Source: JAFGQE01 sp046484775
GTDB taxonomy: Bacteria; Bacillota; Clostridia; DUPQ01
Assembly (NCBI GenBank): GCA_046484775.1
Contig: JAWOIG010000138.1
Coordinates: 1 to 7,307 of the forward strand
Length of the DNA stretch: 7,307 nt
Reading direction: 5' to 3'
The notes beneath the pieces are model-generated. The model had not been told where the DNA came from, searched no databases, and saw only the letters and a program-made list of their open reading frames with translations. Positions within the stretch are counted from its first letter, which is position 1; each line of letters starts with the position of its first letter. Made by a program: the position numbers and the translations under genes. Below, piece after piece: positions 6,899 through 7,307 of the stretch.

Positions 6899-7307
6899 AC
6901 TCTGCTGGTATTATGAATTTCACAAAGCTCTTTTTAATTTCGATATCAATGTTCTTTGCGAATAAAAGCTCGCCCTCCACATTGATTTTTAGTTCGACTT
7001 CGCTTTCAATCCTCATTTTTTCAACCTTCTGGAAATTTACTCCCTTTATGTTGATATGGGTTCCCTTCATATACTTGGGAATAAGGTAAAGTATGGCAAG
7101 AAGCCGCTTTGCATTGACGTAGCAAACATCAAGGATTCCATCGCTGCAGTCGGTATAGGGAACCGGTATGAAGCCGCCTCCGTAATACTTCCCGTTGGTA
7201 CAGGCGGCAAGCGTTATTTCGGTTTTTATCGCCTCGCCTCCATCGAATGATATTTCAAGCGGAAAGCGCAGCTTTCCTTTGATCAATGCCGCCGCTATAC
7301 CGGCAAA
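6897..7307 (-). CDS. YegS/LCB5/diacylglycerol-kinase-type lipid kinase, C-terminal part
   Basis: The frame is open to the right edge, so this is the last 136 residues of a longer gene. The N-terminal nucleotide-binding part with the GGDGT loop lies outside the window. An internal TTG at 7286 is not a credible start, because homologous sequence continues upstream of it. The visible part matches the C-terminal beta domain of soluble lipid kinases (DgkB, YegS, sphingosine kinase/LCB5): ACTNGKYYGGGFIPVPYTDCSDGILDV (about 35-61 of the fragment), then a stretch like the family's l...l.k...G.h, and VEGE followed by a hydrophobic C-terminal strand ending FIIP. Members phosphorylate diacylglycerol or sphingoid-type lipids with ATP at the inner membrane face. 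The family's usual DGE motif reads EGE here (residues 111-113 of the fragment), a conservative change at the position of the proposed catalytic Asp in DgkB. The stop overlaps the ribosome site of the ceramidase-like gene. Confidence 0.85.
   Translation of the reverse strand, partial: FAGIAAALIKGKLRFPLEISFDGGEAIKTEITLAACTNGKYYGGGFIPVPYTDCSDGILDVCYVNAKRLLAILYLIPKYMKGTHINIKGVNFQKVEKMRIESEVELKINVEGELLFAKNIDIEIKKSFVKFIIPAE

Noticed and set aside
1..7307. CRISPR array, tRNA, rRNA, insertion sequence or phage genes
   Set aside because: I saw no regularly spaced repeats, cloverleaf-like sequence, transposase or integrase motifs or terminal inverted repeats. The window is almost fully covered by ordinary metabolic genes.

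Overview
This window looks like chromosomal DNA from a Gram-positive, low-to-medium GC bacterium, most likely a member of Bacillota/Clostridia. The evidence is strong purine-rich Shine-Dalgarno sequences, frequent AGG/AGA arginine and ATA isoleucine codons, tight gene packing, and best resemblance of the proteins to clostridial families. That assignment is inference; there is no rRNA gene or marker that fixes the species. No mobile element, CRISPR array, tRNA or rRNA gene was seen.

Layout. On the + strand, positions 60-1331 encode MurA, the first committed enzyme of peptidoglycan precursor synthesis. It is followed by an M42-family metallo-aminopeptidase (about 1334-2407) that is translationally coupled to murA. 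After a short AT-rich gap with a possible promoter comes a two-gene sugar unit. The first gene (2447-4477) encodes a large glycoside-hydrolase-like protein: a TIM barrel of the 'hypothetical glycosyl hydrolase 6' type plus a beta-galactosidase-trimerisation-like domain. The second (4480-5511) encodes a Gfo/Idh/MocA-type NAD(P)-dependent oxidoreductase. A strong hairpin with a T-rich tail (5544-5578) closes this strand.

On the - strand, converging on that terminator, are two closely coupled genes. One is the C-terminal part of a YegS/LCB5/diacylglycerol-kinase-type lipid kinase, which runs off the right edge (6897-7307). The other, downstream of it, is a compact cytosolic protein of the neutral/alkaline ceramidase superfamily (5617-6888).

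How they may work together. MurA and the M42 peptidase are housekeeping functions. The hydrolase and the oxidoreductase are two bases apart and probably act on the same carbohydrate. The kinase and ceramidase-like hydrolase form a second likely functional pair. In eukaryotes and sphingolipid bacteria those two superfamilies act in sequence (amide cleavage of ceramide, then phosphorylation of the sphingoid base), but the substrate here is unknown. These two pairs are the parts of the window most worth a second look.
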